This document shows positions 26,941 through 39,492 of a DNA stretch of 64,000 nucleotides, in pieces. Position 1 is the stretch's first letter, and each line of letters starts with the position of its first letter. The position numbers and the translations under genes are program-made. The stretch comes from Kineosporia mesophila (GTDB lineage: Bacteria > Actinomycetota > Actinomycetes > Actinomycetales > Kineosporiaceae). The notes beneath the pieces were generated by a model. The model made no database searches, was not told the DNA's origin, and saw nothing but the letters and a program-made list of their open reading frames with translations. The stretch covers positions 300,437-364,436 of the forward strand of contig NZ_JAJOMA010000004.1 in the NCBI RefSeq assembly GCF_021129235.1, in the 5' to 3' direction.

Positions 26941-28032
26941 ATGACCACGGAACTCGGTATGCCGAGCGTTCTCTCCGGCCTGGTGGGAGTGCCGCACCTG
27001 ACCGCGGACGACCCGAAGCAGACCCGGAAGAACTTCACCTCCGACGCCGAGGTGCGCTGGTGCCCGGGCTGCGGCGACTACGCGATCCTCGCCGCCGTGC
27101 AGGGTTTCCTGCCCGAGCTGGGCATCCGCCGGGAGAACGTGGTCTGTGTCTCGGGCATCGGCTGCTCGTCCCGGTTCCCGTACTACCTCGACACCTACGG
27201 CCTGCACTCGATCCACGGACGCGCCCCGGCGATCGCGACCGGCCTGGTCACGGCCCGGCCCGACCTGAACGTCTGGGTGATCACGGGCGACGGCGACGCG
27301 CTCTCGATCGGCGGCAACCACCTGATCCACGCGCTGCGCCGCAACGTGAACCTGACCATCCTGCTGTTCAACAACCGCATCTACGGCCTCACCAAGGGTC
27401 AGTACTCCCCCACCAGCGAACCCGGCAAGATCACCAAGTCGACGCCCGTCGGCTCGGTGGACACCCCGTTCAACCCGGTGTCCCTGGCGCTGGGCGCCGA
27501 GGCCACGTTCGTCGCCCGCACCCTTGACTCAGACCGCAAACACCTCACCTCGGTGCTGAAACAGGCCGTGGAACATCGCGGTTCGGCACTCGTGGAGATC
27601 TACCAGAACTGCCCGATCTTCAACGACGGCGCCTTCGACGTGCTGAAGGACCGCGACGAGGCCCAGGCCCGGCTGATCCGGCTGGAGCACGGCGAGCCGA
27701 TCCGCTTCGGGGTGGACGGTTCCCAGGGTGTGGTGCGGGCGGCCGACGGCACGCTCGAGGTGGCCGACATCGACGCGGCCGGCCTGCCGAACGTGCTGGT
27801 GCACGACGCCGGGAATCCCAATCCGGCCACCCAGTTCGCCCTGTCCCGGCTCGACGACCCGACGCTGTCGCACGTGCCGCTCGGGGTGTTCCGCAAGGTC
27901 GCCCGCCCGGCCTACGACGACCTGGTGCGAGCCCAGGTGACCGGCGCGGTCGAGGCCAACAACGGCCCGGCCACGGACGACGACCTGGCCGCCCTTCTGG
28001 CCGGTAAAGACACCTGGACCGTCACCGGGTGA
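26941..28032 (+). CDS. korB: 2-oxoacid (2-oxoglutarate):ferredoxin oxidoreductase, beta subunit
   Basis: A 363-residue protein with the TPP and iron-sulfur features of KorB: WCPGCGDYAIL and VSGIGCSSRFPYY (cluster cysteines), GDGDALSIGGNHLIHALRRN (TPP-Mg motif GDG...N) and NNRIYGLTKGQYSPTS. It begins 1 bp after the korA stop, so the two are cotranscribed. The reduced ferredoxin it makes is the candidate electron source for the NADH-module-less Nuo2, whose first gene lies 4 kb away. Confidence 0.93.
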   Translation: MTTELGMPSVLSGLVGVPHLTADDPKQTRKNFTSDAEVRWCPGCGDYAILAAVQGFLPELGIRRENVVCVSGIGCSSRFPYYLDTYGLHSIHGRAPAIATGLVTARPDLNVWVITGDGDALSIGGNHLIHALRRNVNLTILLFNNRIYGLTKGQYSPTSEPGKITKSTPVGSVDTPFNPVSLALGAEATFVARTLDSDRKHLTSVLKQAVEHRGSALVEIYQNCPIFNDGAFDVLKDRDEAQARLIRLEHGEPIRFGVDGSQGVVRAADGTLEVADIDAAGLPNVLVHDAGNPNPATQFALSRLDDPTLSHVPLGVFRKVARPAYDDLVRAQVTGAVEANNGPATDDDLAALLAGKDTWTVTG

Positions 28033-28057
28033 TCCGGGCCACCCCTAGAATCGTGGG

Positions 28058-28986
28058 ATGAATCCGGAGACCCGTAAAGGCATCATCTACGGCTTCTCCT
28101 GCTACCTGTTGTGGGGCATCTTTCCGCTCTACTTCCGGCTCCTGGCTGATTCCGGGGCGCTCGAGGTGCTGTCCTACCGGATTCTCTTCAGCGGGGTGCT
28201 CTGCGTCGCGCTGCTCACGGCCCTGCGCTCGTGGCCGGAAGTCCGGGCGGTGCTCCGGAACCGCCGTCAGCTGCTGCTCCTGGGCACGGCCGCGTTCCTG
28301 ATCGCGATCAACTGGGGCGTCTACATCTACGCCGTCAACAGCGATCAGGTGGTCGAGGCCGCGCTCGGCTACTTCCTGAACCCGCTGGTCACCGTGGCCC
28401 TGGGCGTCATCGTGCTGCGTGAGCGACTACGCGTGATGCAGTGGGTGGCCGTGGCGGTGGGCGTGGTCGCGGGCATCGTCCTGACCGTGAACTACGGGCA
28501 CGTGCCCACGATCGCCCTCTCCCTGGCCCTCAGCTTCGGTACCTACGGCCTGCTGAAGAAGCAGGTCGGCAGCAACGGCGGGGTCAGTGCCCTGGCCGGG
28601 CTGAGCACCGAGAACCTGGTGCTGGCGCCGTTCACGATCATCACGCTGATCGTGCTGGGCGTCCAGGGCAACAGCACCATCGCCGACAACCCGCCGTGGC
28701 AGGCGCTCCTGCTCGTGTCGACGGGCTTCGTCACGGTCGCGCCCCTGCTGTTCTTCGCCTCCGCGGCCAGCCGGGTGCCGCTCTCCACCATGGGTCTGCT
28801 GCAGTACCTGACACCCGTACTGCAGTTCCTCTGCGGCGTGCTGGTGCTGGACGAGCACATGCCGGCCTCCCGCTGGGCCGGCTTCGGTCTGGTCTGGGTG
28901 GCCCTGGTTCTCCTGACCTCCGACAGCCTGCTCAACGCGCGGCGGCAGCGGTCCGATCGACTCGCCGCCGCCCGCGTCGCTGTCTC

Positions 28987-28990
<4 letters not shown>
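28058..28990 (+). CDS. rarD: RarD-type EamA/DMT-family permease
   Basis: A 310-residue protein with about ten membrane helices and the RarD N-terminus KGIIYGFSCYLLWGIFPLYF. The second half repeats the fold and holds LLQYLTPVLQFLCGVLVLDE. RarD proteins are drug/metabolite-type transporters; chloramphenicol sensitivity gave the name, but the physiological substrate is not known. It follows korB by 25 bp and could share its transcript. Its stop overlaps the stop of the convergent oxidoreductase gene in a CTAG. Confidence 0.9.
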
Positions 28991-31254
<2,264 letters not shown>

Positions 31255-31414
31255 GACCCGGACCTCACAATCGGCGGCACTGCAGAACCCACCCTTGTGA
31301 CGCTACCCGAGGGGCGGGTGAGTCACCAGGCGGCCCAGCCGGATGTCAAGAGACCAAAGGACGCCTGGCCCGGGTCGGGTGCCCGGGCCACCCCGGGCAC
31401 CACGACCCGAGAAC

Positions 31415-32047
31415 TCAGATGCGATCCATCGCGGTCAGGTCGATGTCGATGTCGAAGGGCTCCGTCAGCACCAGACGTTCGCGGTGCACGCCGGTCAGGC
31501 GGTAGGACGTGGTCGCCGGGTCCAGCTCATGGACGTACACCACCGGCTTCCCGTCCTCCTTCTCGACGAGCCAGAAATTACGGATCCCGCTCGCTGCGTA
31601 GAGCAGGGCCTTGAGCTTGCGGTCGTGGTCCTCCGAAGTCACCGACACCACCTCTACGACCAGGCCCGCGTCGTCCGGAGCAAAGGCATTCCTCGTGAAA
31701 TCACCGGCCGCCTCGACCGGAAGGATCAAGATGTCCGGGTACACGAGCTTCTTCGGACCGAGCTTGAGACCGACATCTATCCGAATGCGCAGGGTATCCG
31801 GCCGATCTCGACTGAGGCCGTGCTCCAGGAGCTGAATCGCTGCGGCATGAAAATTGCTCTGCGGACTCAAAAAGACCAGTCTCCCGTCAATCAGCTCCGT
31901 GTGACGGGGGAGATCTGGCAGCTCGAAGAACTCTTCCACCGTGAAGCCGTCTGGATTGATGATCCATTCGGGCAAGGGCTGATAGGGGTTCGTCACCACG
32001 CCATTGTCAGTGGTGAACCCCGTCCAGAACACGGGTTCAGCGGTCAT
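31415..32047 (-). CDS. Uma2-family (DUF820) putative restriction-endonuclease-fold protein
   Basis: A 210-residue protein with the Uma2 pattern: HTELIDGRLVFLSP, YPDILIL and GLVVEVVSVTSEDHDRK (the PD-(D/E)xK-like acidic centre with ExxS), and GIRNFWLVEKEDG. Family members have a nuclease-like fold but no proven activity, and they often occur in many scattered copies. Base composition is visibly lower in GC than its neighbours, suggesting acquisition. ATG at 32047 has GGGGGAA 5 nt upstream. It has its own AT-rich promoter with an operator-like palindrome. Confidence 0.88.
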   Translation of the reverse strand: MTAEPVFWTGFTTDNGVVTNPYQPLPEWIINPDGFTVEEFFELPDLPRHTELIDGRLVFLSPQSNFHAAAIQLLEHGLSRDRPDTLRIRIDVGLKLGPKKLVYPDILILPVEAAGDFTRNAFAPDDAGLVVEVVSVTSEDHDRKLKALLYAASGIRNFWLVEKEDGKPVVYVHELDPATTSYRLTGVHRERLVLTEPFDIDIDLTAMDRI

Positions 32048-32079
32048 GTCGTTCCCCCTTCGCCGTTCGCGTATTCAGG

Positions 32080-32109
32080 AAAATACCAAACTGTTCGGTT
32101 TTTATACAA
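32080..32109 (-). promoter_or_regulatory. Promoter with internal operator for the Uma2 gene
   Basis: On the minus strand -35 TTGTAT (32109-32104) and -10 TATTTT (32085-32080) are 18 bp apart. The spacer contains ACCAAAC-T-GTTCGGT (32085-32099), a 7-bp inverted repeat with one mismatch, well placed for a repressor. Confidence 0.5.
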
Positions 32110-32130
32110 ATGCGATGACACGCAAAACAC

Positions 32131-32160
32131 CGCAGCGACCGCCGGAGGACGGTCGCTGCG
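32131..32160 (-). terminator. Terminator of the nuo1-polyprenyl synthase operon
   Basis: Arms CGCAGCGACCG (32131-32141) and CGGTCGCTGCG (32150-32160) form a perfect 11-bp stem with an 8-base loop, 14 bp after the polyprenyl synthase stop. On the minus strand the following bases are not T-rich, so efficiency is uncertain. Confidence 0.65.
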
Positions 32161-32173
32161 CGGTTAGGAAAAG

Positions 32174-33184
32174 TCAGCGGGTGCGCTCGACCACGGCTTC
32201 CGCGAACTTCTGCAGGGCGGCCTTGGCCGGGGACTGCGGCAGCGGGTCGAGGGTGCTGATGGCGTCGTGGGCCCAGCGGGCCGACTCGTCGCGAGCGGCG
32301 TCCATCACCTTGTGCTCGTTCAGCGCCTCGATGGTCTCGGCCAGCCGGGCGTCGTCGGAGAGGTCACCGTCGAGCATGCCGACAATGGTGGACGCGTCGG
32401 TGTCACCGTCGGCGGCGGCACGGCGGACCAGGAGCGTGGGCAGGGTGGGCACTCCCTCGCGCAGGTCGGTGCCCTGCACCTTGCCGGAGACCCGGCCGGC
32501 GCTGGAGAGGTCGATGACGTCGTCGGCGAGCTGGAAGGCGACCCCGACGAGCTCGCCGTAGCGGATCATGATGTCGATCGTCTGCGCGTCGCAGCCGCCG
32601 AACATGGCACCGAAACGGCCGGCGGTGGCGATGAGCGAGCCGGTCTTGTCGCCGAGCACCTGGAGGTAGTGGGCGATCGGATCGTCGGTGGGCGACGGGC
32701 CGACCGTCTCGTGCATCTGGCCCAGGCACAACCGCTCGAAGGTGGCGGCCTGGATGTCGACGGCCTCGGGGCCGAGCTCGGCGACGATGCGGGAGGCGCG
32801 GGCGAAGAGCAGGTCCCCGACGAGGATGGCGATCTGGTTACCCCAGACCAGGTGGGCCGCGGCGGCACCGCGGCGCTGGTCGGCGGAGTCCATCACGTCG
32901 TCGTGGTACAGCGAGGCCAGGTGGGTCAGCTCGACGACCACCCCGGCCTGCACGGCCTCGGGACGGTCTCCGTCGCCGAGGTGTGCGGCCAGCAGGGTGA
33001 GCATCGGGCGGACCCGCTTGCCCCCTGCCTCCACGAGATGACGGGAGGCCGTATCGGCGAGCTGGTCGGTCTGCTGGACCGCCTCTCGCAGCCGGGCCTC
33101 GACCGTTTCCATGCCGATACGGACGGACTCGGCAAGGGCGGCGTCGGCCACCGGCAGATCCAGGGAAGCGGTCACAGCACTCAC
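32174..33184 (-). CDS. Polyprenyl diphosphate synthase (menaquinone side chain)
   Basis: A 336-residue trans-prenyltransferase with both aspartate motifs: DDVMD (in LYHDDVMDSAD, near residue 95) and DDVID (in FQLADDVIDLS, near 221), plus GGKRVRP for substrate binding. It makes the long isoprenoid tail that MenA attaches to the quinone ring. GTG at 33184 overlaps the nuoN stop (GTGA), so it is translated as the last gene of the nuo1 operon. The pairing of quinone-tail synthesis with the quinone-reducing complex supports a menaquinone role. Chain length cannot be read from the sequence. Confidence 0.9.
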   Translation of the reverse strand: MSAVTASLDLPVADAALAESVRIGMETVEARLREAVQQTDQLADTASRHLVEAGGKRVRPMLTLLAAHLGDGDRPEAVQAGVVVELTHLASLYHDDVMDSADQRRGAAAAHLVWGNQIAILVGDLLFARASRIVAELGPEAVDIQAATFERLCLGQMHETVGPSPTDDPIAHYLQVLGDKTGSLIATAGRFGAMFGGCDAQTIDIMIRYGELVGVAFQLADDVIDLSSAGRVSGKVQGTDLREGVPTLPTLLVRRAAADGDTDASTIVGMLDGDLSDDARLAETIEALNEHKVMDAARDESARWAHDAISTLDPLPQSPAKAALQKFAEAVVERTR

Positions 33185-34761
33185 GGTAAGAACACCGACG
33201 AGCTGTTGGCCAATCCGAGGGCGGCGGACGGCAGGATGCCGAGGCCGATCGTCGCGACGACACCGACGCCGACGGCGAGGGTCGTCAGGGCTCCGGGGCG
33301 GGTCACGGTTACAGCATCGCCTACCGAGTCGTTGAAGTACATCAACACGATGACGCGGATGTAGAAGAAAACGGCGATGGCGCTGGCCGCGACACCCACG
33401 ACCACCAGGCCCGGACCCCACGGAGCCTGGTCGGCCGCGGCCGAGAAGACCGCGAACTTGCTGGTGAAGCCGCTGGTGAGCGGAATTCCGGCGAAGGCCA
33501 GGAGGAACAGTGTGAAGATCGCAGCGAGCCACGGCGACCGCTTGCCGAGCCCCTGCCACTGGGAGAGGTGAGTAGCCTCACCGCCGACACCGCCGTCCGG
33601 GGTGGAGGTGCGCACCATGGTCACCAGGGCGAAGGCGCCGATCGTGGTGAAGCCGTAGGCGGCGAGGTAGAACAGCACGGCACCGATACCCGCCCGGTCC
33701 ATCGCCAGCAGGCCGACGAGGATGAACCCGGCGTGGGCGATCGAGGAGTAGGCCAGCATGCGCTTCACGTCGGCCTGGACGATCGCGATGATCGATCCGA
33801 CGAGCATGGTCAGGGCCGCGATCACCCAGATCACCGGCTGCCAGTCCCAGCGCACGCCGGGGATGGCGACGTAGGCGATGCGCAGCAGGGCGCCGAACGC
33901 GGCGACCTTGGTGCAGGCGGCCATGAAGCCGGTGACCGGGGTGGGGGCGCCCTGGTACACGTCCGGGGTCCAGGACTGGAACGGGACGGCGCCGACCTTG
34001 AACAGCAGGCCGACCGCGAGCAGGCCGATGCCCATGAGCAGCAGGCCGTCCTTGCCGACCACGGCCGAGGCGGCGGTGGTGCCGCCGCCGTCCGCGATCG
34101 CCGCGGCGATGGCCGACAGGCGCACGGAGCCCGCGAAGCCGTAGAGCAGCGCGGCGCCGAACAGGAAGAACGCCGAGGAGAAGGCACCGAGCAGGAAGTA
34201 CTTCAGCGACGCCTCCTGGGACAGGAGACGCCGGCGCCGGGCCATGCCGCACAGCAGGTACAGCGGCAGCGACAGCACCTCCAGGGCGATGAACATCGTC
34301 AGCAGGTCGTTCGAGGCCGGGAAGAGCAGCATGCCGACCAGCGAGAACAGGATCAGCGGGTAGATCTCGGTCTGCACCAGGCCGAGGCGGGAGGCGCGGG
34401 CCTCGTCCACCGACCCGGGTACCGCCGAGGCCTGCGCGGTGAACGCGCTGGACTCCGGCGAGGCCTCGTCGGCCATGGTCAGCACGGCCATCAGGGCGAG
34501 CACCAGGATGGTGCCCTGGAGGAAGAGCGCCGGGCCGTCGATGACGACCGCGCCGCCGGCGGTGGTCTTGGAGGTGTCCTGGGTGGCCAGGTAGACCACG
34601 AAGATCAGGGCGGTGGCGATGCTGACCGTGGCCAGGAAGACCTGGATGATGAACCGCTGGGCGCGCGGTGCGAAGGCCTCGACGAGCACGGCGACGAGCG
34701 CCGCGACGAAGACGGCCAGCATCGGCGCGACCGCGGTGTAGTCGACCGAAGGAGCGTTCAC
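33181..34761 (-). CDS. nuoN: NADH-quinone oxidoreductase subunit N
   Basis: A 526-residue antiporter-like membrane subunit of complex I: SLPLYLLCGMARRRRLLSQEASLKYFLL-type central region (split here as SLPLYLLCGMARR and ASLKYFLLGAFSS), FKVGAVPFQSWTPDVYQGAP with the channel Lys, and TSGFTSKFAVF. It forms one of the three proton channels. The GTG start at 34761 overlaps the nuoM stop (GTGA). Confidence 0.96.
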   Translation of the reverse strand: MNAPSVDYTAVAPMLAVFVAALVAVLVEAFAPRAQRFIIQVFLATVSIATALIFVVYLATQDTSKTTAGGAVVIDGPALFLQGTILVLALMAVLTMADEASPESSAFTAQASAVPGSVDEARASRLGLVQTEIYPLILFSLVGMLLFPASNDLLTMFIALEVLSLPLYLLCGMARRRRLLSQEASLKYFLLGAFSSAFFLFGAALLYGFAGSVRLSAIAAAIADGGGTTAASAVVGKDGLLLMGIGLLAVGLLFKVGAVPFQSWTPDVYQGAPTPVTGFMAACTKVAAFGALLRIAYVAIPGVRWDWQPVIWVIAALTMLVGSIIAIVQADVKRMLAYSSIAHAGFILVGLLAMDRAGIGAVLFYLAAYGFTTIGAFALVTMVRTSTPDGGVGGEATHLSQWQGLGKRSPWLAAIFTLFLLAFAGIPLTSGFTSKFAVFSAAADQAPWGPGLVVVGVAASAIAVFFYIRVIVLMYFNDSVGDAVTVTRPGALTTLAVGVGVVATIGLGILPSAALGLANSSSVFLP

Positions 34762-36287
34762 TTGTTCTCTCCCTCAACTGCGACGGTCGGCTCGGGGTCC
34801 GTGACGCCGACCTGCTGCATGGTGGTGCTGATGGCTGGATTGATGACGTCCAGAACGGGTTTCGGGTAGACACCGAGGAAGAGGATCACCACGACCAGCG
34901 GTGCGACCACCAGGACCTCGCGGGTGCTGAGGTCTTTCCAGCCGTTCGAGTACTCCTTGACCGGCCCGGTGAACATGCGCTGGTAGGTCAGCAGAATGTA
35001 GAGGGCCGCGAGCACGATGCCGAGTGTGGCCAGTGCGGCCACCGCCGGGTACTTGATGAACGTGCCGGTCAGCACCATGAATTCGCTGACGAAGCTCGAC
35101 ATGCCGGGAAGCGCCAGGCTGGACAGACCAGCCAGCAGGAAACCCGCGGCGAGCACCGGGGTGGTGCGCTGCAGGCCGCCGTACTCGTCGATGTCGGCCG
35201 AGCCGCGACGGTGGATGAGCATGCCCGCGACCAGGAACAGCGCGGCCGTGGAGAAGCCGTGGTTGACCATGTAGAGGGTCGATCCGGCCTGGCCGGTGGA
35301 CGTCATCGCGAAGATGCCGAGCACGATGAAACCGAAGTGCGAGATCGAGGTGTAGGCGATCAGGCGCTTGAGGTCGGTCTGGCCGATCGCCAGCAGCGCC
35401 CCGTAGAGCACGGACACCACGGCCAGGGCCAGGATCGTCGGGGCGGCCCACTTGCTGGCCCCGGGGAAGAGCGGCAGGCAGAGGGTCAGCATGCCGAAGG
35501 TGCCGATCTTGTCGAGCACGCCGACCAGCAGCACCGCCACCCCGGCCGGGGCCTCGGCGGCCGCGTCGGGCAGCCAGGTGTGCACCGGCCAGATCGGCGC
35601 CTTGATCGCGAAGGCGATGAAGAGCGAGATGAACATCAGCCGCTCGGCCGCCGGGCTGGAGAACTGCAGCCCGGTCAGCTGGTCGATGAGGAAGCCCTGC
35701 TCGCCACCGGGACCGGCGTGGTAGAGCGCGATCACGCCGACCAGCATGATCAGACCGCCGGTGAGCGAGTAGCTGAGGAACTTCACCGCGGCGTACCGGC
35801 GGCGCTGCTCGTTGCCGCCGAAGGCCCCGATCAGGAAGTAGACCGGGATCAGGATGGCCTCGAAGAACACGTAGAAGAGGAAGAGGTCACGCGCCGCGAA
35901 GACGCCGACCATCATCGCCTCGAGCACCATGATCAGCCCGTAGAACAACCGGGCCTTCTCCTCGTCCACCTCGTTCCAGGCGGCCAGCACGCACACCGGC
36001 ACCAGCACGGTGGACAGTGCCACCATCACCAGGCCGATGCCGTTCACACCGAGCGCGTAGCTGACGCCGAACTCGCCGATCCAGGAGTGCAGTTCGGTGA
36101 GCTGGATCTCGCCGGCGCGCGCCGTGTCGAACTGCAGCGCCGCCACCACGGTCAGTACGAACGCCACCAGCGAGACGCCGAGGGCGACATGCCTCGCCCG
36201 CGGCGCGAGCGCCTTGGGCAGGGCCGCGATCACGGCCGAGCCCGCCAGAGGGACGGCTCCGATCACCGTCAGCCAGGGGAAGTCCAT
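34758..36287 (-). CDS. nuoM: NADH-quinone oxidoreductase subunit M
   Basis: A 509-residue membrane subunit with FEAILIPVYFLIG (TM5 Glu), AIKAPIWPVHTWLPDAAAEA (TM7 Lys) and GVAVLLVGVLDKIGTFGMLT. These are the standard proton-channel residues of NuoM. It is separated from nuoL by 18 bp and overlaps nuoN by 4 bp. Confidence 0.96.
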   Translation of the reverse strand: MDFPWLTVIGAVPLAGSAVIAALPKALAPRARHVALGVSLVAFVLTVVAALQFDTARAGEIQLTELHSWIGEFGVSYALGVNGIGLVMVALSTVLVPVCVLAAWNEVDEEKARLFYGLIMVLEAMMVGVFAARDLFLFYVFFEAILIPVYFLIGAFGGNEQRRRYAAVKFLSYSLTGGLIMLVGVIALYHAGPGGEQGFLIDQLTGLQFSSPAAERLMFISLFIAFAIKAPIWPVHTWLPDAAAEAPAGVAVLLVGVLDKIGTFGMLTLCLPLFPGASKWAAPTILALAVVSVLYGALLAIGQTDLKRLIAYTSISHFGFIVLGIFAMTSTGQAGSTLYMVNHGFSTAALFLVAGMLIHRRGSADIDEYGGLQRTTPVLAAGFLLAGLSSLALPGMSSFVSEFMVLTGTFIKYPAVAALATLGIVLAALYILLTYQRMFTGPVKEYSNGWKDLSTREVLVVAPLVVVILFLGVYPKPVLDVINPAISTTMQQVGVTDPEPTVAVEGENK

Positions 36288-36305
36288 GGGTTCCTCAATC
36301 AGTGA

Positions 36306-38243
36306 TTACAGGCGGACGGCGAGCATGCCGCCGAGGAGGATGACGACGCCCGCGAGCATCGACGCGGCATAGGAACGGACCAGACCGGTCTGGAGGAGGC
36401 GCAACCGGCCGCCGAGGCCGCCGATGAGGGCGGCCAGACCGCGCACGGCACCGTCCACACCCCGGTTGTCCACGAACACCAGCGCGCGGGTCAGGTACTG
36501 GCCCGGGCGCATGAACAGGCCCTCGTTGATGTCGTCCTGGAACAGGTCGTGCCGGGCGGCGCGGGTGAGAAGGCTTCCGCGGGGCGCGGTCACGGGGACC
36601 GAGGCCTGCCAGTACATCCGCCAGGCCAGGGCCACGCCCACCGCTACGAGAACCAGCGTGGCCCCGGTGATGACGGGCACCGAGAGCACCGGCTCTTCTT
36701 CACCGTGGGCACCGGTCACCGGCTCCAGCCAGTGCACGAGCCCGTTGGTGACGCCCAGCGCCAGACCGAGGAAGGCCGAGCCGATCGCGAGGATCATCAT
36801 CGGCACCGTCATCAGGGCCGGCGACTCGTGCGGGTGGGCATCGTCGTTCCAGCGCTTCTCCTTGCCCTGGAAGGTCATGAAGAAGAGGCGGGACATGTAG
36901 AAGGCGGTGATACCGGCGGCCAGCATGGCGGTGAGCCCGAAGACCCAGGGCCGCCAGCCCTCTCCGATGAACGCAGCCTCGATGATCTTGTCCTTGCTCC
37001 AGAAGCCGGAGAGGAGCGGGAAGCCGATGATGGCCAGCCAACCCAGCCCGAACGTCACCCAAGTGATCTTCATGACCCCGGAAAGACGTCCGAAAGTGCG
37101 CATGTTCACCGAGTCGTTCATGCCGTGCATGACCGATCCGGCGCCGAGGAACATGCCGGCCTTGAAGAAGCCGTGGGTGAGCAGGTGGAAGATCGCGAAG
37201 GCGGCACCGACCGGGCCCAGCCCGGCGGCGAGCATCATGTAGCCGATCTGCGACATCGTCGAGGCCGCCAGGGCCTTCTTGATGTCGTCCTTCGCGCAGC
37301 CCACGATCGCCCCGTAGACCAGGGTGATCGCACCGACGATGACGACCACCAGCTGGGCGTCCGGCGCACCGATGTAGACCGGGCCCGAGCGCACCACCAG
37401 GTAGACACCGGCGGTGACCATGGTCGCGGCGTGGATCAGCGCGGAAACCGGTGTGGGACCGGCCATCGCGTCGCCCAGCCAGGACTGCAGCGGGAACTGC
37501 GCGGACTTTCCGCAGGCGCCGACCAGGAGCAGCAGGCCGATGACCGTGAGCTTGTTCTCGCTCGCGGAGTCGGCGTTCGCGAAGACGTCGGTGAACGAGA
37601 CGCTGCCGAACGCGGCGAACATCGCCATGATCGCCAGCGAAAGTCCCACGTCGCCGACGCGGTTGACGATGAACGCCTTCTTCGCGGCGGTGGCGTAGGC
37701 CGGGTTGTGGTTCCAGAAACCGATCAGCAGATAGGACGCCAGACCGACGCCCTCCCAGCCGACGAACATCAGGAGGTACGAGTCGGCCAGGACCAGCAGG
37801 AGCATCGAGGCGACGAAGAGGTTGAGGTAGGCGAAGAACCGGCGCCGGTCCGGGTCGTGCTCCATGTAGGCCACGGAGTAGACGTGGATCAGCGAGCCGA
37901 CGAACGTCACCAGCAGCACGAACGCGATCGACAGCTGGTCGACCAGCAGCCCGGCGTCGAGCTGGAACGTGCCCGCCTGGATCCAGGTGAACAGGTGCAG
38001 GTGGATCGCGCGTTCCTCGGCGTCCGCGCCCAGCAGGCTGAAGAAGAGCAGCGCGCCCCAGACGAAGGCGGCCCAGCTCATCACCACACCGAGCCAGTGG
38101 CCCCACTTGTCGGTCTTGCGGCCACCGACCAGAAGGATCGCGGCGCCCAGGGCCGGCAGGGCGACCAGCAGCCAGGCGCCGGACTGAACGGTGCCCTCCG
38201 CGGCCTGGTACACCCCCGGCTCGGCGGCGGAAATCAGCGTCAC
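36306..38243 (-). CDS. nuoL: NADH-quinone oxidoreductase subunit L
   Basis: A 645-residue membrane subunit: [38 protein letters not shown] and [16 protein letters not shown] are the NuoL proton-channel motifs. The C-terminal 150 residues include the lateral-helix region and a last membrane helix. GTG at 38243 is chosen as the start because AGAGG lies 7 nt upstream; the open frame continues to 38855 but that part overlaps nuoK and nuoJ. Confidence 0.95.
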   Translation of the reverse strand: MTLISAAEPGVYQAAEGTVQSGAWLLVALPALGAAILLVGGRKTDKWGHWLGVVMSWAAFVWGALLFFSLLGADAEERAIHLHLFTWIQAGTFQLDAGLLVDQLSIAFVLLVTFVGSLIHVYSVAYMEHDPDRRRFFAYLNLFVASMLLLVLADSYLLMFVGWEGVGLASYLLIGFWNHNPAYATAAKKAFIVNRVGDVGLSLAIMAMFAAFGSVSFTDVFANADSASENKLTVIGLLLLVGACGKSAQFPLQSWLGDAMAGPTPVSALIHAATMVTAGVYLVVRSGPVYIGAPDAQLVVVIVGAITLVYGAIVGCAKDDIKKALAASTMSQIGYMMLAAGLGPVGAAFAIFHLLTHGFFKAGMFLGAGSVMHGMNDSVNMRTFGRLSGVMKITWVTFGLGWLAIIGFPLLSGFWSKDKIIEAAFIGEGWRPWVFGLTAMLAAGITAFYMSRLFFMTFQGKEKRWNDDAHPHESPALMTVPMMILAIGSAFLGLALGVTNGLVHWLEPVTGAHGEEEPVLSVPVITGATLVLVAVGVALAWRMYWQASVPVTAPRGSLLTRAARHDLFQDDINEGLFMRPGQYLTRALVFVDNRGVDGAVRGLAALIGGLGGRLRLLQTGLVRSYAASMLAGVVILLGGMLAVRL

Positions 38244-38254
38244 AGCCGTGCCTC

Positions 38255-38554
38255 TCAGTACTTCAGCAGGTTGGCGTCGTCGACCGACGCGGACCTGCGG
38301 GTGCGGAAGATGGTGAAGATGATCGCCAGTCCGACGACCACCTCGGCGGCCGCGACGAGCATCACGAACAGTGCGATCACCTGGCCATCGATGTTCCCGT
38401 TGATCCGGGAGAAGGTGACGAACGCCAGGTTGGCCGCGTTCAGCATGAGCTCGACGCCCATGAAGACCACGATCGCGTTCTTCCGGACCAGCACGGTCAC
38501 GGCACCGATCGAGAACAGCAGCACCGACAGGTAGAGCCAGTGAATCTGGTTCAT
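38255..38554 (-). CDS. nuoK: NADH-quinone oxidoreductase subunit K
   Basis: A 99-residue, three-helix subunit with [20 protein letters not shown] (buried Glu) and [18 protein letters not shown]. It is part of the E-channel. ATG at 38554 overlaps the nuoJ stop (ATGA). The length is standard, shorter than its Nuo2 paralogue at 14082. Confidence 0.96.
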   Translation of the reverse strand: MNQIHWLYLSVLLFSIGAVTVLVRKNAIVVFMGVELMLNAANLAFVTFSRINGNIDGQVIALFVMLVAAAEVVVGLAIIFTIFRTRRSASVDDANLLKY

Positions 38555-39492
38555 GACCGGTCCCCTTCGGTCTTGGTGGTCGCGGTCCTGGTGGTGGTCT
38601 CCAGGGTGGACGTGCTGGTCGCCCCGGTCTCGAACCCCGGGTTCCCGGGGCCCTTGAGGGGGTGGCCCTGCGCGTCCGCCTGGTTCTGGGCGTTCGGGCT
38701 GATCTCCGCCTCGATGATCGCCACGTCCTCGGCGACGGTGAGCACGGACTGGTTCTGCCCGCGGGCGACGAGCACCCGCGACACCGACAGCTCGGACGGG
38801 CTGCCGTCGGGCAGCAGGGCCGGGATGTCGACGGCGTTGTGCCGGGCGAAGACACCGGGCGAGGGCAGCGGGGCCTTGATCGCGCCCTCCCGGATGCGCT
38901 TGATCGCCAGGTCGCGCTGCGTCGCCTTCGGGGTGAGCCGCTCGCGGTGCGCCAGCACCATGGCGCCGAGCACCGCCGTGATCAGCAGGGCACTGGTGGC
39001 CTCGAAGGCCCAGACGTACTGACCGAAGATCATCTTGGCCATCGTCGTCATGTTGCCCTCGGCGTCGACGTTCTGCAGACCCTTGGCCCCGTCGTAGGTG
39101 GCCTGGCCGATCACCGTGATCATCAGGCCGGCCAGGCCGAGACCGAAGAGCAGGGCCAGCCAGCGCTGCCCCTTGATGGTCTCGACCAGCGAGTCCGAGG
39201 AGTCGACGCCGACCAGCATCATCATGAAGAGGAACAGCATCATCACGGCGCCGGCGTAGACGAAGATCTGCACCACCCCGAGGAACGGGGCCTGGAGCGC
39301 CAGGTAGACGATGCCGAGGCAGACCATCACCAGTGCCATGCACAGTGCGGCGTGAACCGCCTTGCGGCAGAACAGGAGTCCGAGCGCGGCGGGCACAGAG
39401 ATGATCGCGATGACCCAGAACAGCCAGTTCTCACCGCTGCTGCCGTAGTCGGAGGCACCGGGTGAGGTAGCCAGCAGGAGCGCGGTGTTCAC
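38551..39492 (-). CDS. nuoJ: NADH-quinone oxidoreductase subunit J with C-terminal extension
   Basis: A 313-residue protein. The first 180 residues are the NuoJ membrane domain with [20 protein letters not shown]. After the last helix comes a soluble tail of about 120 residues, ending in a Thr/Ser-rich run ([20 protein letters not shown]). The usual NuoJ is about 165-200 residues, so the tail is an extension typical of some actinobacteria. GTG at 39492 overlaps the nuoI stop. Confidence 0.94.
   Translation of the reverse strand: MNTALLLATSPGASDYGSSGENWLFWVIAIISVPAALGLLFCRKAVHAALCMALVMVCLGIVYLALQAPFLGVVQIFVYAGAVMMLFLFMMMLVGVDSSDSLVETIKGQRWLALLFGLGLAGLMITVIGQATYDGAKGLQNVDAEGNMTTMAKMIFGQYVWAFEATSALLITAVLGAMVLAHRERLTPKATQRDLAIKRIREGAIKAPLPSPGVFARHNAVDIPALLPDGSPSELSVSRVLVARGQNQSVLTVAEDVAIIEAEISPNAQNQADAQGHPLKGPGNPGFETGATSTSTLETTTRTATTKTEGDRS

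Noticed and set aside
33185..33559. An N-terminal extension of the polyprenyl synthase frame
   Set aside because: It lies antisense-frame within nuoN coding sequence; the GTGA overlap gives a natural start at 33184.
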